DNA of 36,662 nucleotides from Candidatus Nealsoniibacteriota bacterium (GCA_003551845.1 PUNQ01000031.1:1-36662), one strand, 5' to 3'; shown: positions 8,437-16,159, counted from the stretch's first letter. The notes: a model not told the origin generated them from the sequence alone. Numbers and translations are program-made.

Positions 8437-9223
8437 TTGCCAAAAATTAGCCTCAACTCGGCTTGAGGAGATAAGAAAAGATATTACGGACCGACTTTCT
8501 TTGGGAGTTGTTCAAATTGGTGAGGATTCGGTTTCTTCGGTCTTCATAAATGAGAAAAGAAAAGCGGCTGAGAAACTCGGAATCAACTTTAATCATTATC
8601 AATTTTCTGAAGATATATCCCTCAAAATTTTAAGAGAAAAGATGAAAAAATTTACCGATGAAGGGATTATTATCCAATTACCGATCAAGGGTAGATTGGA
8701 GACCCAGAAAGCCCTTAATTTGATTCCGTTTGAAAAAGATGTCGACGTATTATCCGAAAAGTCCTTGGGAAAGTTTTATACCGGCCGACTTGATATTTTG
8801 CCCCCGGTAGTTTGGGCGGTTGATCAAGTTTTAAAAGCGAACCGAATTGATATTGCAAAGAAGCATCTTGTCGTTGTTGGTCCGGGTAGATTGGTCGGAA
8901 AACCGACGGCTTTGTATGCTGCAAAAAGAAAAGCCACCGTTTCGGTTGTAGGTAAAAGTAGTCCAAACAAGGAAAAGGTTATTAAAATGGCGGATGTTGT
9001 CGTAACCGGAGTTGGGAAGCCGAAAATAATTACCGGGAATATGATTAAAAAGGGAGCAGTGGTGATTGATGCCGGAACTTCAAAGATAGACGGTGTGCTA
9101 ACGGGTGATGTGGATACGGAATCGGTAAAAGAAAAAGCCTTGGTTACTCCCGTTCCCGGGGGAGTGGGACCCCTAACCGTAGTCGGCCTTTTAAATAATT
9201 TGGTAAGAAATGCTCAATCTTGA
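8426..9223 (+). CDS. folD: Bifunctional methylene-THF dehydrogenase/methenyl-THF cyclohydrolase, divergent
   Basis: Converts 5,10-methylene-THF to 10-formyl-THF with NAD(P). The substrate domain has 'EKRKAAEKLGI' with the catalytic lysine and 'IIIQLPIKGRL', followed by 'EKDVDVLS' with the folate-site aspartate. The dinucleotide domain has 'VVVGPGRLVGKPTALYA' and 'VTPVPGGVGPLTVVGLLNN'. Two oddities: the usual catalytic Tyr of 'YxxxK' is Phe ('VFINEK'), and the usual 'PCTPxG' loop reads 'LPPVVWAV'. At 265 aa it is slightly short, mainly at the N-terminus. It overlaps glyA by 11 bases and the next gene by 14. Confidence 0.92.
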   Translation: MIFNCQKLASTRLEEIRKDITDRLSLGVVQIGEDSVSSVFINEKRKAAEKLGINFNHYQFSEDISLKILREKMKKFTDEGIIIQLPIKGRLETQKALNLIPFEKDVDVLSEKSLGKFYTGRLDILPPVVWAVDQVLKANRIDIAKKHLVVVGPGRLVGKPTALYAAKRKATVSVVGKSSPNKEKVIKMADVVVTGVGKPKIITGNMIKKGAVVIDAGTSKIDGVLTGDVDTESVKEKALVTPVPGGVGPLTVVGLLNNLVRNAQS

Positions 9224-9728
9224 TTTAACAATATTTGAATACATTCACCGATTTGCGGGTCAAAATTATTATCTTGATTTCACAAGTCACGCATTAGCTA
9301 AATTTTTGCCTTTCGGAATCATATTTCTTCTAATTCTTTTGACTATAAAAGACAAGGTTAAATATGGCCCCATAAGCTTTCAAGCCGTATTGGCCGGAAT
9401 TTTCACCAAAATATTCATAGTTACACCTTTTGAGATATTCATGCCCCGAGAGAGACCCTTTGTGGTTTTGGGGTTTGACCCTTTGGTTCCCAAAGAGGCT
9501 TCGCCGGCTTTTCCCTCTTCTCATGCTACGTTTTTCTTCGCTCTTTCGACCGTTATCTTTTTTAAAAATCAAAGATTGGGAATATTTCTCTATATCTGTT
9601 CGATTTTAATTTCTTTATCCAGAGTACATACCGGACTCCATTGGCCCCTTGATGTGTTGGCCGGGGCTATGCTGGGTATTGCAACCGGATTGATTTTTCA
9701 AAAGATAAAGGAGAAAAGATCCCGCTAA
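9210..9728 (+). CDS. PAP2-family membrane phosphatase
   Basis: Integral membrane lipid phosphatase of the type-2 phosphatidic acid phosphatase family, possibly acting on undecaprenyl diphosphate or phosphatidate. The three active-site motifs are visible: 'MPRERPF' (motif 1, RP part), 'PSSHATFFFA' (motif 2) and 'SRVHTGLHWPLDVLAGAMLG' (motif 3). Several hydrophobic segments ('LPFGIIFLLILLTI', 'GIFLYICSILISLS', the C-terminal helix) fit five or six membrane spans. At 172 aa it is normal for the family. Last gene of the kor-glyA-folD run; a palindromic repeat that could act as terminator starts at its stop codon. Recycling of the lipid carrier for wall sugars would fit the context. Confidence 0.88.
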   Translation: MLNLDLTIFEYIHRFAGQNYYLDFTSHALAKFLPFGIIFLLILLTIKDKVKYGPISFQAVLAGIFTKIFIVTPFEIFMPRERPFVVLGFDPLVPKEASPAFPSSHATFFFALSTVIFFKNQRLGIFLYICSILISLSRVHTGLHWPLDVLAGAMLGIATGLIFQKIKEKRSR

Positions 9729-9764
9729 CCCCCTTTTTTACACCTCGTAGGTGTAAAAATAGGG
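9729..9764. repeat. Palindromic repeat copy 1 (CGT loop)
   Basis: Perfect 11-base arms TTTTTACACCT/AGGTGTAAAAA around CGT, bordered by CCC on the left and AGGG on the right. Same unit as copies 2 and 3 but with the loop in the opposite orientation. It follows the PAP2 stop directly and could also end transcription of that operon. Confidence 0.9.
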
Positions 9765-9863
9765 TGTTTTTGAGAGCTACACTTTTTAAAGAGAGAAGAT
9801 GGTTTTTCCAAGGTAAAAAATTGATCGGTTAGTCGCTTACCTGCTTAAATTAAATTATAATTA

Positions 9864-9893
9864 AAATAAAAAATCCGCTAAAAAGGCGGGATT
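9864..9893 (-). terminator. Terminator of the tRNA-Leu transcript
   Basis: On the minus strand a hairpin AATCC(C)GC...GCGGATT with one bulged C is followed by a T-rich tract, about 30 bases past the tRNA 3' end. Confidence 0.55.
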
Positions 9894-9919
9894 TATAATT
9901 TATAGAATGAATATGAATG

Positions 9920-10004
9920 TGCCCGGGGTGGGAATCGAACCCACATGTCCTTGCGAACAGCGGATTTTGAATCCGCCCTGTATACCTGATTCCAGCACCC
10001 GGGC
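9920..10004 (-). tRNA. tRNA-Leu (anticodon CAA)
   Basis: Read on the minus strand this folds as an 85-base class II tRNA. The acceptor stem is GCCCGGG/CCCGGGC with discriminator A. The anticodon stem GCGGA/TCCGC holds loop TTCAAAA, giving anticodon CAA for the UUG codon. A long variable arm (TGTTCGCAAGGACA) is typical of tRNA-Leu, and the T-arm is GTGGGTTCGATTCCCAC. The 3' CCA is not encoded; CAT follows the discriminator base, so CCA must be added enzymatically. It is flanked by palindromic repeat copies 1 and 2. Confidence 0.95.
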
Positions 10005-10027
10005 ATGTTTTTTAATAGCGTAAAACT

Positions 10028-10056
10028 ATTTTAATTAATTTTTTTTGTTTTGTAAA
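10028..10056 (-). promoter_or_regulatory. Candidate promoter of tRNA-Leu
   Basis: On the minus strand TTTACA (10056-10051), 17-base spacer, TAAAAT (10033-10028), about 24 bases upstream of the tRNA 5' end. Confidence 0.5.
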
Positions 10057-10060
10057 GAAG

Positions 10061-10101
10061 CACCCCCATTTTTACACCTACGAGGTGTAAAAATAGGGGT
10101 T
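10061..10101. repeat. Palindromic repeat copy 2 (ACG loop)
   Basis: CCCCCATTTTTACACCT - ACG - AGGTGTAAAAATAGGGG: the most complete copy, with outer C/G blocks that also pair. It is in the opposite loop orientation to copy 1. It lies between the tRNA-Leu promoter and the sod leader. Confidence 0.9.
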
Positions 10102-10118
10102 GCATTTATTTTTGAGTA

Positions 10119-10127
10119 TGTTATATT
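10119..10127 (+). promoter_or_regulatory. Candidate extended -10 of sod
   Basis: TGTTATATT: a TGn extension plus a TATATT hexamer, about 110 bases before the sod ATG. No clear -35 is seen. Confidence 0.35.
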
Positions 10128-10240
10128 TACTAATAGTAATAGTTATCAATAAAATTATTACGAATAGATTGGGTCTCCTCTTAACCTTAATATCATTTAA
10201 ATTAAAAAATATAGAAAATTAAAAATTAACCAAAAAAATT

Positions 10241-10849
10241 ATGAACCATCAACTACCCGAACTCTCGTATTCTTATGATGCGTTGGAATCTTTTATCGAT
10301 GAAAAAACGATGAAGATTCACCATACAAAGCATCATCAAGGATACATTGACAAACTAAACAAAACGTTACAAGGAACCGCTTTTGAAGATTGGGAGCTAA
10401 ATAAGCTTTTGAAGGGGCTCGATGAGCTTCCGGATAAAATTAAAACCTCAGTCAGAAATAATGGCGGAGGCCATGCCAATCACATTCTTTTCTTCGGCGG
10501 CATGAGTCCTTCCGGAAAGAAGAGTCCGGAGGGAGATCTTTTGAAAATGATAGAAGAAGAATTCAGTAGTTTTGAAAATTTCAAAACTGAATTTGAAGAG
10601 GTGGCCGGATCTCATTTCGGATCAGGCTGGGCATGGCTGGTAAAGGCAGGCAAGGGCCTGGAAGTTTATTCCACTGGCGGACATGATAGCCCGGTAACGG
10701 ACGGATATGAGCCTCTCTTAAATCTCGACGTTTGGGAGCATGCTTATTATCTGAATTATCAAAATAAGCGAGGAGAGTACATAAGTAATTTTTGGAATGT
10801 TGTTGATTGGGATGAAATTGAAAAGAGATTTGAAAAAGCTAAAAAGTAA
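10241..10849 (+). CDS. sodA: Superoxide dismutase, Fe/Mn family
   Basis: Cytoplasmic enzyme converting superoxide to oxygen and hydrogen peroxide. Metal ligands can be placed: His in 'MKIHHTKHHQGYIDKLN', His in 'NNGGGHANHILFFGGMSP', and Asp/His in 'NLDVWEHAYYLNYQNKRGEY'. 'GSGWAWLV' is also standard. At 202 aa it is full length with no signal peptide. The 'FGGMSP' stretch favours the Mn or cambialistic type, but the usual outer-sphere Gln (in 'NQDSP') is His here ('GGHDSP'), so the metal cannot be decided by eye. Monocistronic: its own leader and a strong terminator directly downstream. Confidence 0.96.
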   Translation: MNHQLPELSYSYDALESFIDEKTMKIHHTKHHQGYIDKLNKTLQGTAFEDWELNKLLKGLDELPDKIKTSVRNNGGGHANHILFFGGMSPSGKKSPEGDLLKMIEEEFSSFENFKTEFEEVAGSHFGSGWAWLVKAGKGLEVYSTGGHDSPVTDGYEPLLNLDVWEHAYYLNYQNKRGEYISNFWNVVDWDEIEKRFEKAKK

Positions 10850-10876
10850 ATTGTTTTTGACAGTCGGCAAGCAATG

Positions 10877-10905
10877 AAAGCACCGGAATTTTCCGGTGCT
10901 TTTGT
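10877..10905 (+). terminator. Rho-independent terminator of sod
   Basis: Perfect inverted repeat AAAGCACCGGAA/TTCCGGTGCTTT with a minimal loop, followed by a T-rich run. Confidence 0.85.
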
Positions 10906-10913
10906 GTTTTTAA

Positions 10914-10943
10914 TTTTTACACCTACGAGGTGTAAAAGTGGGG
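10914..10943. repeat. Palindromic repeat copy 3 (ACG loop)
   Basis: TTTTTACACCT - ACG - AGGTGTAAAA then GTGGGG. Same orientation as copy 2. The left C block is missing, and the copy lies directly after the sod terminator. Confidence 0.88.
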
Positions 10944-10997
10944 TTTTTAGTTAATATGTGCTAATATTGGAATTGAATTCTCTATTTATTTTATGAA

Positions 10998-12395
10998 ATG
11001 AACAATCATTTTGAGCAAAAAAAACGAATTTATGAAAGCATGATCGACTTCGGTGTTATAGGTTCGGATGAAAATTATTCAATATCTTCCACGTTGCCGA
11101 ATATTTTATATAAAAAAGAAGAGATATCGATGTCCGACTATCTGAAGGCATGGAATAATTTTTTGAATGAAAAGAAAGGAAATTTAAGCTTGTACGTTCA
11201 TGTGCCGTATTGCATTGAAAAGTGTGCCTATTGCTACACTTCGAGCTCGAAACTGGAAAATGAAAGCGAATTGGAAGAGTATATAGATAGATTAATTTGT
11301 TATCTTAATTTTTTTGAGGAACACTTTAGAAATGAGGTTTTTGATAATTTGTATGTCGGGGGCGGGGATCCGGGAATACTTTCGGAGAAGCTTTTGGATA
11401 AGCTTATGAAGGCTGTGTTTTCAAATTTTGAATTTCGTAAAAATGGAGAACGTACAGTTGAAAATGATCCGAGAACAACAAATGAAAAGAAGTTGAAAAT
11501 CCTAAAAAAATACGGAATAAACAGATTGAGTATAGGAGTCCAGTCTTTTAACGAAGAAGTTTTGGAGCTCAGCAACAGAATAAAACAAAAAGAAAAGAAG
11601 GTCCGAGAAGTGATAAGCGACGCTAAAAAAATCGGTTTTGACATAATCAATGTGGATTTGATGATAGGGCTCTATGAAGAGGATGAAAAATCAATAATTG
11701 AGAATTTTGAAAAGCTTGCTGAAATTGGACCGGATCGAATAAGCATATATCCGCTACAGCCTCAAGATAAATATTTGAAAAAGGTGTATAAAAAAGACAG
11801 AAGTACATTTTTCAAGATCAGAAAAAAGCTTTATAAGAAATCAGTCCCTGAAATTTTGAATATTGCAAAAAAGAATGATTACGACGTGAATAGAGAGCAC
11901 TTAAGAGCAACTCAAAATGCCAATGATGCCAATTCAATAGCCTTCAAAAAAGAAAATAGCAGCCGTTTCAAAACCAATTATGTGGCATACCCCGTTGATG
12001 AAATGAATTCAATTTTAGGAGTCGGTCATATGGCTATGTCGAGAATCGGGAAAAAAATGGAGTGCAATGCCTTAAGATCTTTTGCGGAAGAGCCTGAAAA
12101 CTACAATTTCGTAGGTTATTTATTGAGTCCGAAAGAGCAACTTATAAAACATATAATAACTAATCTTTCCTATAAAAGCAGCTTTTCTCTTCAAAAAATT
12201 AAAGATGATTATAATTTTAGTGAAAATCTAATTGAGGAAGTAAAAACAATATTTGAGAAGATGCAAGATTACGGTGTAGTGGAAATCAATGAATCGGAGA
12301 TCAAGTTTAAGGTTGAAAATCCTCGGGAAAAGCTTCTTTATACACTTTTTCTTTTTGAGGAAAAAGATGTTATGAGCTTGTTGCCAGATTCGTGA
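10998..12395 (+). CDS. HemW-like radical SAM protein, divergent (paralogue of 30397-32172)
   Basis: Radical SAM enzyme of the coproporphyrinogen-oxidase-like (HemN/HemW) superfamily. The 4Fe-4S motif CxxxCxxC is in 'YVHVPYCIEKCAYCYTSS' (about 67-84); the SAM-binding glycine motif is 'YVGGGDPGIL', where 'GGGTPS' is usual. 'INRLSIGVQSFNEEVLELSN' and 'ILGVGHMAMS' follow the HemW pattern. A HemN-C-like winged-helix end begins near residue 380. I do not see the HNxxYW haem-binding motif of true HemW, so the substrate is unknown. At 465 aa it is longer than HemW (about 380), with an extra N-terminal segment 'IDFGVIGSDENYS' conserved in the paralogue at 30397. It stands alone, without other haem genes. 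Confidence 0.82.
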   Translation: MNNHFEQKKRIYESMIDFGVIGSDENYSISSTLPNILYKKEEISMSDYLKAWNNFLNEKKGNLSLYVHVPYCIEKCAYCYTSSSKLENESELEEYIDRLICYLNFFEEHFRNEVFDNLYVGGGDPGILSEKLLDKLMKAVFSNFEFRKNGERTVENDPRTTNEKKLKILKKYGINRLSIGVQSFNEEVLELSNRIKQKEKKVREVISDAKKIGFDIINVDLMIGLYEEDEKSIIENFEKLAEIGPDRISIYPLQPQDKYLKKVYKKDRSTFFKIRKKLYKKSVPEILNIAKKNDYDVNREHLRATQNANDANSIAFKKENSSRFKTNYVAYPVDEMNSILGVGHMAMSRIGKKMECNALRSFAEEPENYNFVGYLLSPKEQLIKHIITNLSYKSSFSLQKIKDDYNFSENLIEEVKTIFEKMQDYGVVEINESEIKFKVENPREKLLYTLFLFEEKDVMSLLPDS

Positions 12396-12491
12396 TTTGA
12401 TTGAATAAGGCTTTTTGGCAAGTTATGTAGTTGATGGAGCAAACAATAAAATAGTTTTACAAAAGCTAAAAATTGTAATTAACGAAACTTG

Positions 12492-12500
12492 TGATATAAA
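12492..12500 (+). promoter_or_regulatory. Candidate extended -10 of metK
   Basis: TGATATAAA in the 187-base gap before metK, about 83 bases from the ATG. One mismatch to TGnTATAAT; no clear -35. Confidence 0.35.
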
Positions 12501-12582
12501 GAAAGACAACGAACCAAAGTCTTCCCGCACAATTAATCGACTTTATAACTCTTAATGCTCAAAAGTAATTTTTAACAATCAT

Positions 12583-13575
12583 ATGAATAAAAATATCAGG
12601 ACTGCAGAATTCGTAACACCCTCACATCCGGATAAGGTTTGTGATCAAATATCGGACGCCATTTTGGATGAATGCTTGAAGAAAGATAAAAATAGTAGAG
12701 TGGCTGTGGAGGTCATGGGTGGGCACGGAGAAATTAAAATAATGGGAGAAGTAACAACCAAAGCGAAGGTAGATTATGAGGGTTGCGCGCAAAGAATATA
12801 CAGCCAATGTGGATACGATCAAAAAATTTCAGTCGAAGTAAATATTTCCAAGCAAAGTCCCGAAATATCTCAAGGAGTGGATACGGGCGGTGCCGGAGAT
12901 CAGGGAATAATGGTCGGTTATGCGTGCAGAGAAAATTCGGAATTCATCCCTCAGGAGCATTTTTTAGCCAAAAGTTTATGTAAATTTTTGTATGAAAAAC
13001 ATAAGAAAGACGGGAAAACTCAAGTAACGATTAACGAAAACAAAGTGGATCTCGTCGTGGTAAGCATGGCCGACCTTAAAAAGGAGGAAATTGAAAAGAT
13101 GGTAAAATTATGGATTTCGGAGAATGATTTCAATGTTAATTTTGAGGGATGTAACATTATAATCAATCCGGCCGGAGATTGGGCTATGAGCGGTTTTGAT
13201 GCTGACGCCGGGCTTACGGGCAGAAAAATAGTTGTTGATTCATACGGACCCCGAGTTCCGGTCGGTGGAGGATGCTTTTCCGGAAAAGATCCCACTAAAG
13301 TCGATAGGAGCGCCGCTTATATGGCAAGAAAGGTCGCTCTTGATTATCTTAAAAAAAATGGTGCCGACGAGGCTTTAGTGAGATTAGCTTATGCAATAGG
13401 AAAAAGAGAGCCGGTAATGAAGATTGTAGAGCTTGACGGCAAAACGGAACGGATAGAAGGGTATGATCTAACTCCCCGGGGAATAATCGAGTCTTTGGAC
13501 TTAAAGAGGCCCATTTATCAAAACTTATCCGGGATGGGTCATTTCGGAAGGAAGGATCTTCCCTGGGAAAACTGA
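12583..13575 (+). CDS. metK: S-adenosylmethionine synthetase, compact form
   Basis: Makes SAM from methionine and ATP, the cofactor for the three radical SAM proteins in this window and for methylation. Motifs: 'FVTPSHPDKVCDQISDAILD' (the usual 'SEGHPDK' has Ser for Gly), 'GGAGDQGIMVGYA', and 'GGGCFSGKDPTKVDRSAAYM'. It ends with 'MGHFGRKDLPWE'. At 330 aa it is about 50 residues shorter than E. coli MetK, having lost loops between the core motifs, as in other reduced genomes. Transcribed alone with an AT-rich leader and no SD. Confidence 0.95.
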   Translation: MNKNIRTAEFVTPSHPDKVCDQISDAILDECLKKDKNSRVAVEVMGGHGEIKIMGEVTTKAKVDYEGCAQRIYSQCGYDQKISVEVNISKQSPEISQGVDTGGAGDQGIMVGYACRENSEFIPQEHFLAKSLCKFLYEKHKKDGKTQVTINENKVDLVVVSMADLKKEEIEKMVKLWISENDFNVNFEGCNIIINPAGDWAMSGFDADAGLTGRKIVVDSYGPRVPVGGGCFSGKDPTKVDRSAAYMARKVALDYLKKNGADEALVRLAYAIGKREPVMKIVELDGKTERIEGYDLTPRGIIESLDLKRPIYQNLSGMGHFGRKDLPWEN

Positions 13576-13826
13576 ACAAGGTCTATCAAAGCAACGTTAA
13601 AAAACAAAAAGCAAATCATATTACACTTTTTTCGGTTCGAATTTTGCTTAAATCAAAGCCCTACTTATTTTTATTGAAGCGAGACTGAATCGGATTTTAG
13701 TTTCTTCCTCTTGTTTTGAGTTGAATATTTTTAAGACTTCACCAATAAAATATCAAGCTTCGTTTTTGTAGCTTATCTATTTTTAATAAATTTGCTAAAC
13801 TTAAATAAAAGGTAAACAAAAAAACT

Positions 13827-14930
13827 ATGGTTAAGAAAAATTTAAAACATATAATAGCTTTTCTTATCGTCGCCTTGCTTCTGTTTTATCATTTTTACGG
13901 TCCCGCCGGACCGGTTGATCCGGAAGAGCCGACTTTGGAAGGGATTATATATCAGCTTGATGAAAATCAGTTTTTGATGGCCGAAGGGATTCTTTCCGAA
14001 GAGTATCGGGACCCCGCTGATTTGAGAGGGGATGCGGCTTATATGACTGTAACCGAAGACACTGAAATCATCGATATTGATGGAAATCTTACCGATTTTG
14101 AAAATTTGGAAATCGGAAATAAGGTGCAGGTTTGGGTTGACGGCCCGCTTATGGAAAGCTATCCGATGCAAGGAGAAGCTTCCGTGGTAAAAGTGATTGA
14201 AAAAACGGAAGCCATGAAAACTTATGAAAGCAGAAGAATGGGTGTTTCTATGAGAATTCCTCGAGAAGCAACTGCTAATTATGAAGAAGGAAGGCTGAAG
14301 GTAACCTATGTCGGGCCCGATAGTCAAATGACGGAAATAACGGATGGATTTACCTTTTTCTTGGAAGTTGTTGGAGCAGTCGATTTGGAACGGTTGGCTA
14401 ATGAAAAAATGGAGGAAGAGTCTGAGATTCTGGAAATTATTTCCGAAGTGGAAAGTAAAAGTTTTGCCGACAGGGAAGGATACGGCTTTACTGCGGAGGG
14501 TGGCCTGGGTAATGAAGTCGAATATTTCATATATGAAATTGATGACAAGGCAATAATCACATCTCGAAGTGTAATGGATCCCAATGAGGAAGGGTACTTG
14601 GAGAAGGTTGAAAATATGGTCTCAACAATTGAGGTCGATGAAGATCTGCTTGTTGTTGACAATGATGTTGACAATGATTGTGTGGTAAGTGGGTGTAGCG
14701 GAGAGCTTTGCGAACCGGAACCCATGGAAAGCACTTGTGAACATTTACCGGGAGCCGAGTGCTTAAATTATGCCGATTGTCGCTTAGTGGAAGAAGAATG
14801 TGGCTGGATTCTTTCCGAAGAGGCAGCTCGCTGTTTTACGGAGGTAGAAGCGGAATGGGGTCCGGAAGTGAGAGATTCTCGAATAGGATACCTTTTTGAA
14901 AAAGCCGAAGAAATCTCAAATCAAAATTAA
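13827..14930 (+). CDS. Secreted or membrane-anchored protein with eight-cysteine C-terminal domain
   Basis: Unknown function. An N-terminal signal or anchor helix ('HIIAFLIVALLLFYHFYG') is followed by a beta-rich segment (about 37-130) with 'EGIIYQLDENQF', 'TEDTEI' and 'LEIGNKVQVWV', resembling DUF5666/OB-like extracytoplasmic domains. A middle domain (about 130-280) carries 'MRIPREATANY' and 'ITSRSV'. The C-terminus (285-336) holds exactly eight cysteines in the pattern 'CVVSGCSGELC...C..CGW...C', matching what I know as the eight-cysteine-cluster domain, probably disulfide-bonded outside the cell. It ends 7 bases before ldh, so the two may be co-transcribed, without an obvious functional link. 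Confidence 0.75.
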   Translation: MVKKNLKHIIAFLIVALLLFYHFYGPAGPVDPEEPTLEGIIYQLDENQFLMAEGILSEEYRDPADLRGDAAYMTVTEDTEIIDIDGNLTDFENLEIGNKVQVWVDGPLMESYPMQGEASVVKVIEKTEAMKTYESRRMGVSMRIPREATANYEEGRLKVTYVGPDSQMTEITDGFTFFLEVVGAVDLERLANEKMEEESEILEIISEVESKSFADREGYGFTAEGGLGNEVEYFIYEIDDKAIITSRSVMDPNEEGYLEKVENMVSTIEVDEDLLVVDNDVDNDCVVSGCSGELCEPEPMESTCEHLPGAECLNYADCRLVEEECGWILSEEAARCFTEVEAEWGPEVRDSRIGYLFEKAEEISNQN

Positions 14931-14937
14931 ATTGTCT

Positions 14938-15855
14938 ATGCGAAAAGTGACCATAATAGGAGCCGGCTTCGTAGGTAGTACTATCGCTTACAGCTTAATT
15001 ATGGAAGATAATTTGGAAGAAATTGCGCTTATTGATATAGATCACGAATTGGTAGAAGCGGAAGTCATGGATTTGCAGCATTCGGTTCCTTTCAGGGGAA
15101 ATACGAAAGTTAAAAACGGAAGTTATAAAGATGTTCGAGACAGTAAAATAGCTATAATAACTTGTGGAGCTTCGCAAAAAGAAGGAGATACCAGATTAGA
15201 CCTAACGACAAAAAATTTACAGATAGTAAGTGAAGTCGCCGAAAAAATTTTTTCGGAAAATCCGGAAGTGATTTTGCTTATCATAACCAATCCCGTGGAC
15301 ATATTGACTCATTACATCGGAGAGATGTATCCGGATAAAAAAGATCGAATAATAGGTTCGGGAACCATTTTGGATTCGGCCCGGTTCAGATCTCTTTTAA
15401 GTCAAAGGCTTCAAGTCAGTCCCCAGAGTATACATGCCTATATAGTTGGAGAGCATGGAGACAGCGAGTTGCCTCTTTGGTCTACAGCCACCATCGGAAA
15501 TGTCTCTTTGGAAGATTTTTCCGATTTAACTGAGAATGAAAAAGAGGAAATTTTTCAAGAGGCCAAAAATGCCGCTTACTCAATAATAAAGGGTAAAAGT
15601 GCTACTTATTACGCTATCTCCGCCGGTGCCGGCCAGATAACGGAATCGATTCTTTTTAACAAGCGCAGGGTTTTACCGGTTTCACATGATCCGAAAGGAA
15701 GGTGCGGAGTAGAGGGGATAAGTCTAAGCCTACCGGTGGTTATCGGTGAAAACGGAATAGAGAAAAGATTTGATTTAAAAATATCAAAAGAAGAACGAGC
15801 CCGCCTCAAATATTCAGCTGATAAACTCAAAAAAGCTTATAAAAAAATAGATTAG
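14938..15855 (+). CDS. ldh: L-lactate dehydrogenase
   Basis: NAD-dependent interconversion of pyruvate and L-lactate, a likely fermentation end step. The Rossmann motif is 'VTIIGAGFVGSTIAYSLI'. The specificity loop 'CGASQKEGDTRLDL' has Gln at the position that discriminates lactate (Gln) from malate (Arg) dehydrogenases, followed by the catalytic Arg. 'LDSARFR' provides Asp168/Arg171 equivalents and 'GEHGDSE' the proton-relay His195 equivalent. The track start at 14896 adds 14 unrelated residues and overlaps the previous gene; the ATG at 14938 begins right at the Rossmann strand (305 aa). Possibly in an operon with the secreted protein upstream. Confidence 0.93.
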   Translation: MRKVTIIGAGFVGSTIAYSLIMEDNLEEIALIDIDHELVEAEVMDLQHSVPFRGNTKVKNGSYKDVRDSKIAIITCGASQKEGDTRLDLTTKNLQIVSEVAEKIFSENPEVILLIITNPVDILTHYIGEMYPDKKDRIIGSGTILDSARFRSLLSQRLQVSPQSIHAYIVGEHGDSELPLWSTATIGNVSLEDFSDLTENEKEEIFQEAKNAAYSIIKGKSATYYAISAGAGQITESILFNKRRVLPVSHDPKGRCGVEGISLSLPVVIGENGIEKRFDLKISKEERARLKYSADKLKKAYKKID

Positions 15856-15858
15856 ATA

Positions 15859-15887
15859 TTGTCTTTTTTTCAAAATGGAAGTATAAA
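15859..15887 (+). promoter_or_regulatory. Candidate promoter of the 81-aa membrane protein
   Basis: TTGTCT (15859-15864), 17-base spacer, TATAAA (15882-15887), 26 bases before the ATG. Confidence 0.45.
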
Positions 15888-15913
15888 GAAATAAACCAAA
15901 AAATATAAGTATT

Positions 15914-16159
15914 ATGGAAAAAGAAAAAAAGGAAGAATTAAAGAAAGAAATCAAAGAAGAAGTTTTCAAAAAGATTAAAAAAGAAATCAGCGAAGACGAT
16001 GATTCACCCGGTGGATTATTTATTCCGGCCGGAGTTTTAGCCGGTTTGGGATTCGGATTTTTGTATAACGAAATAGTTGCAGGCTTATTTATCGGTTTGG
16101 GTATCGGATTTCTTCTTTTTGCGACTTATGAAATATTGAGATCGATCGGGAAGAAGTAA
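15914..16159 (+). CDS. Small membrane protein with charged N-terminal helix
   Basis: 81 aa, not recognised. The first 30 residues are almost entirely Lys and Glu ('EKKEELKKEIKEEVFKK'), a likely amphipathic or coiled-coil helix. Two glycine-rich hydrophobic helices follow, 'LFIPAGVLAGLGFGFLY' and 'AGLFIGLGIGFLLFATYEIL', predicting a hairpin with the charged helix in the cytoplasm. It has its own promoter-like sequence and an AT-rich SD-less leader. It does not overlap any other gene and its strong amino-acid bias supports real coding. Confidence 0.7.
   Translation: MEKEKKEELKKEIKEEVFKKIKKEISEDDDSPGGLFIPAGVLAGLGFGFLYNEIVAGLFIGLGIGFLLFATYEILRSIGKK

Noticed and set aside
12396-12582. SAM riboswitch in the metK leader
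   Set aside because: No SAM-I, SAM-II or SAM/SAH-type core or terminator-antiterminator pair could be found by eye; the region is plain AT-rich DNA.
14896-14937. N-terminal extension of ldh in the ORF track
   Set aside because: It overlaps the previous gene and adds a Lys-rich stretch with no family counterpart; the ATG at 14938 begins at the Rossmann strand.
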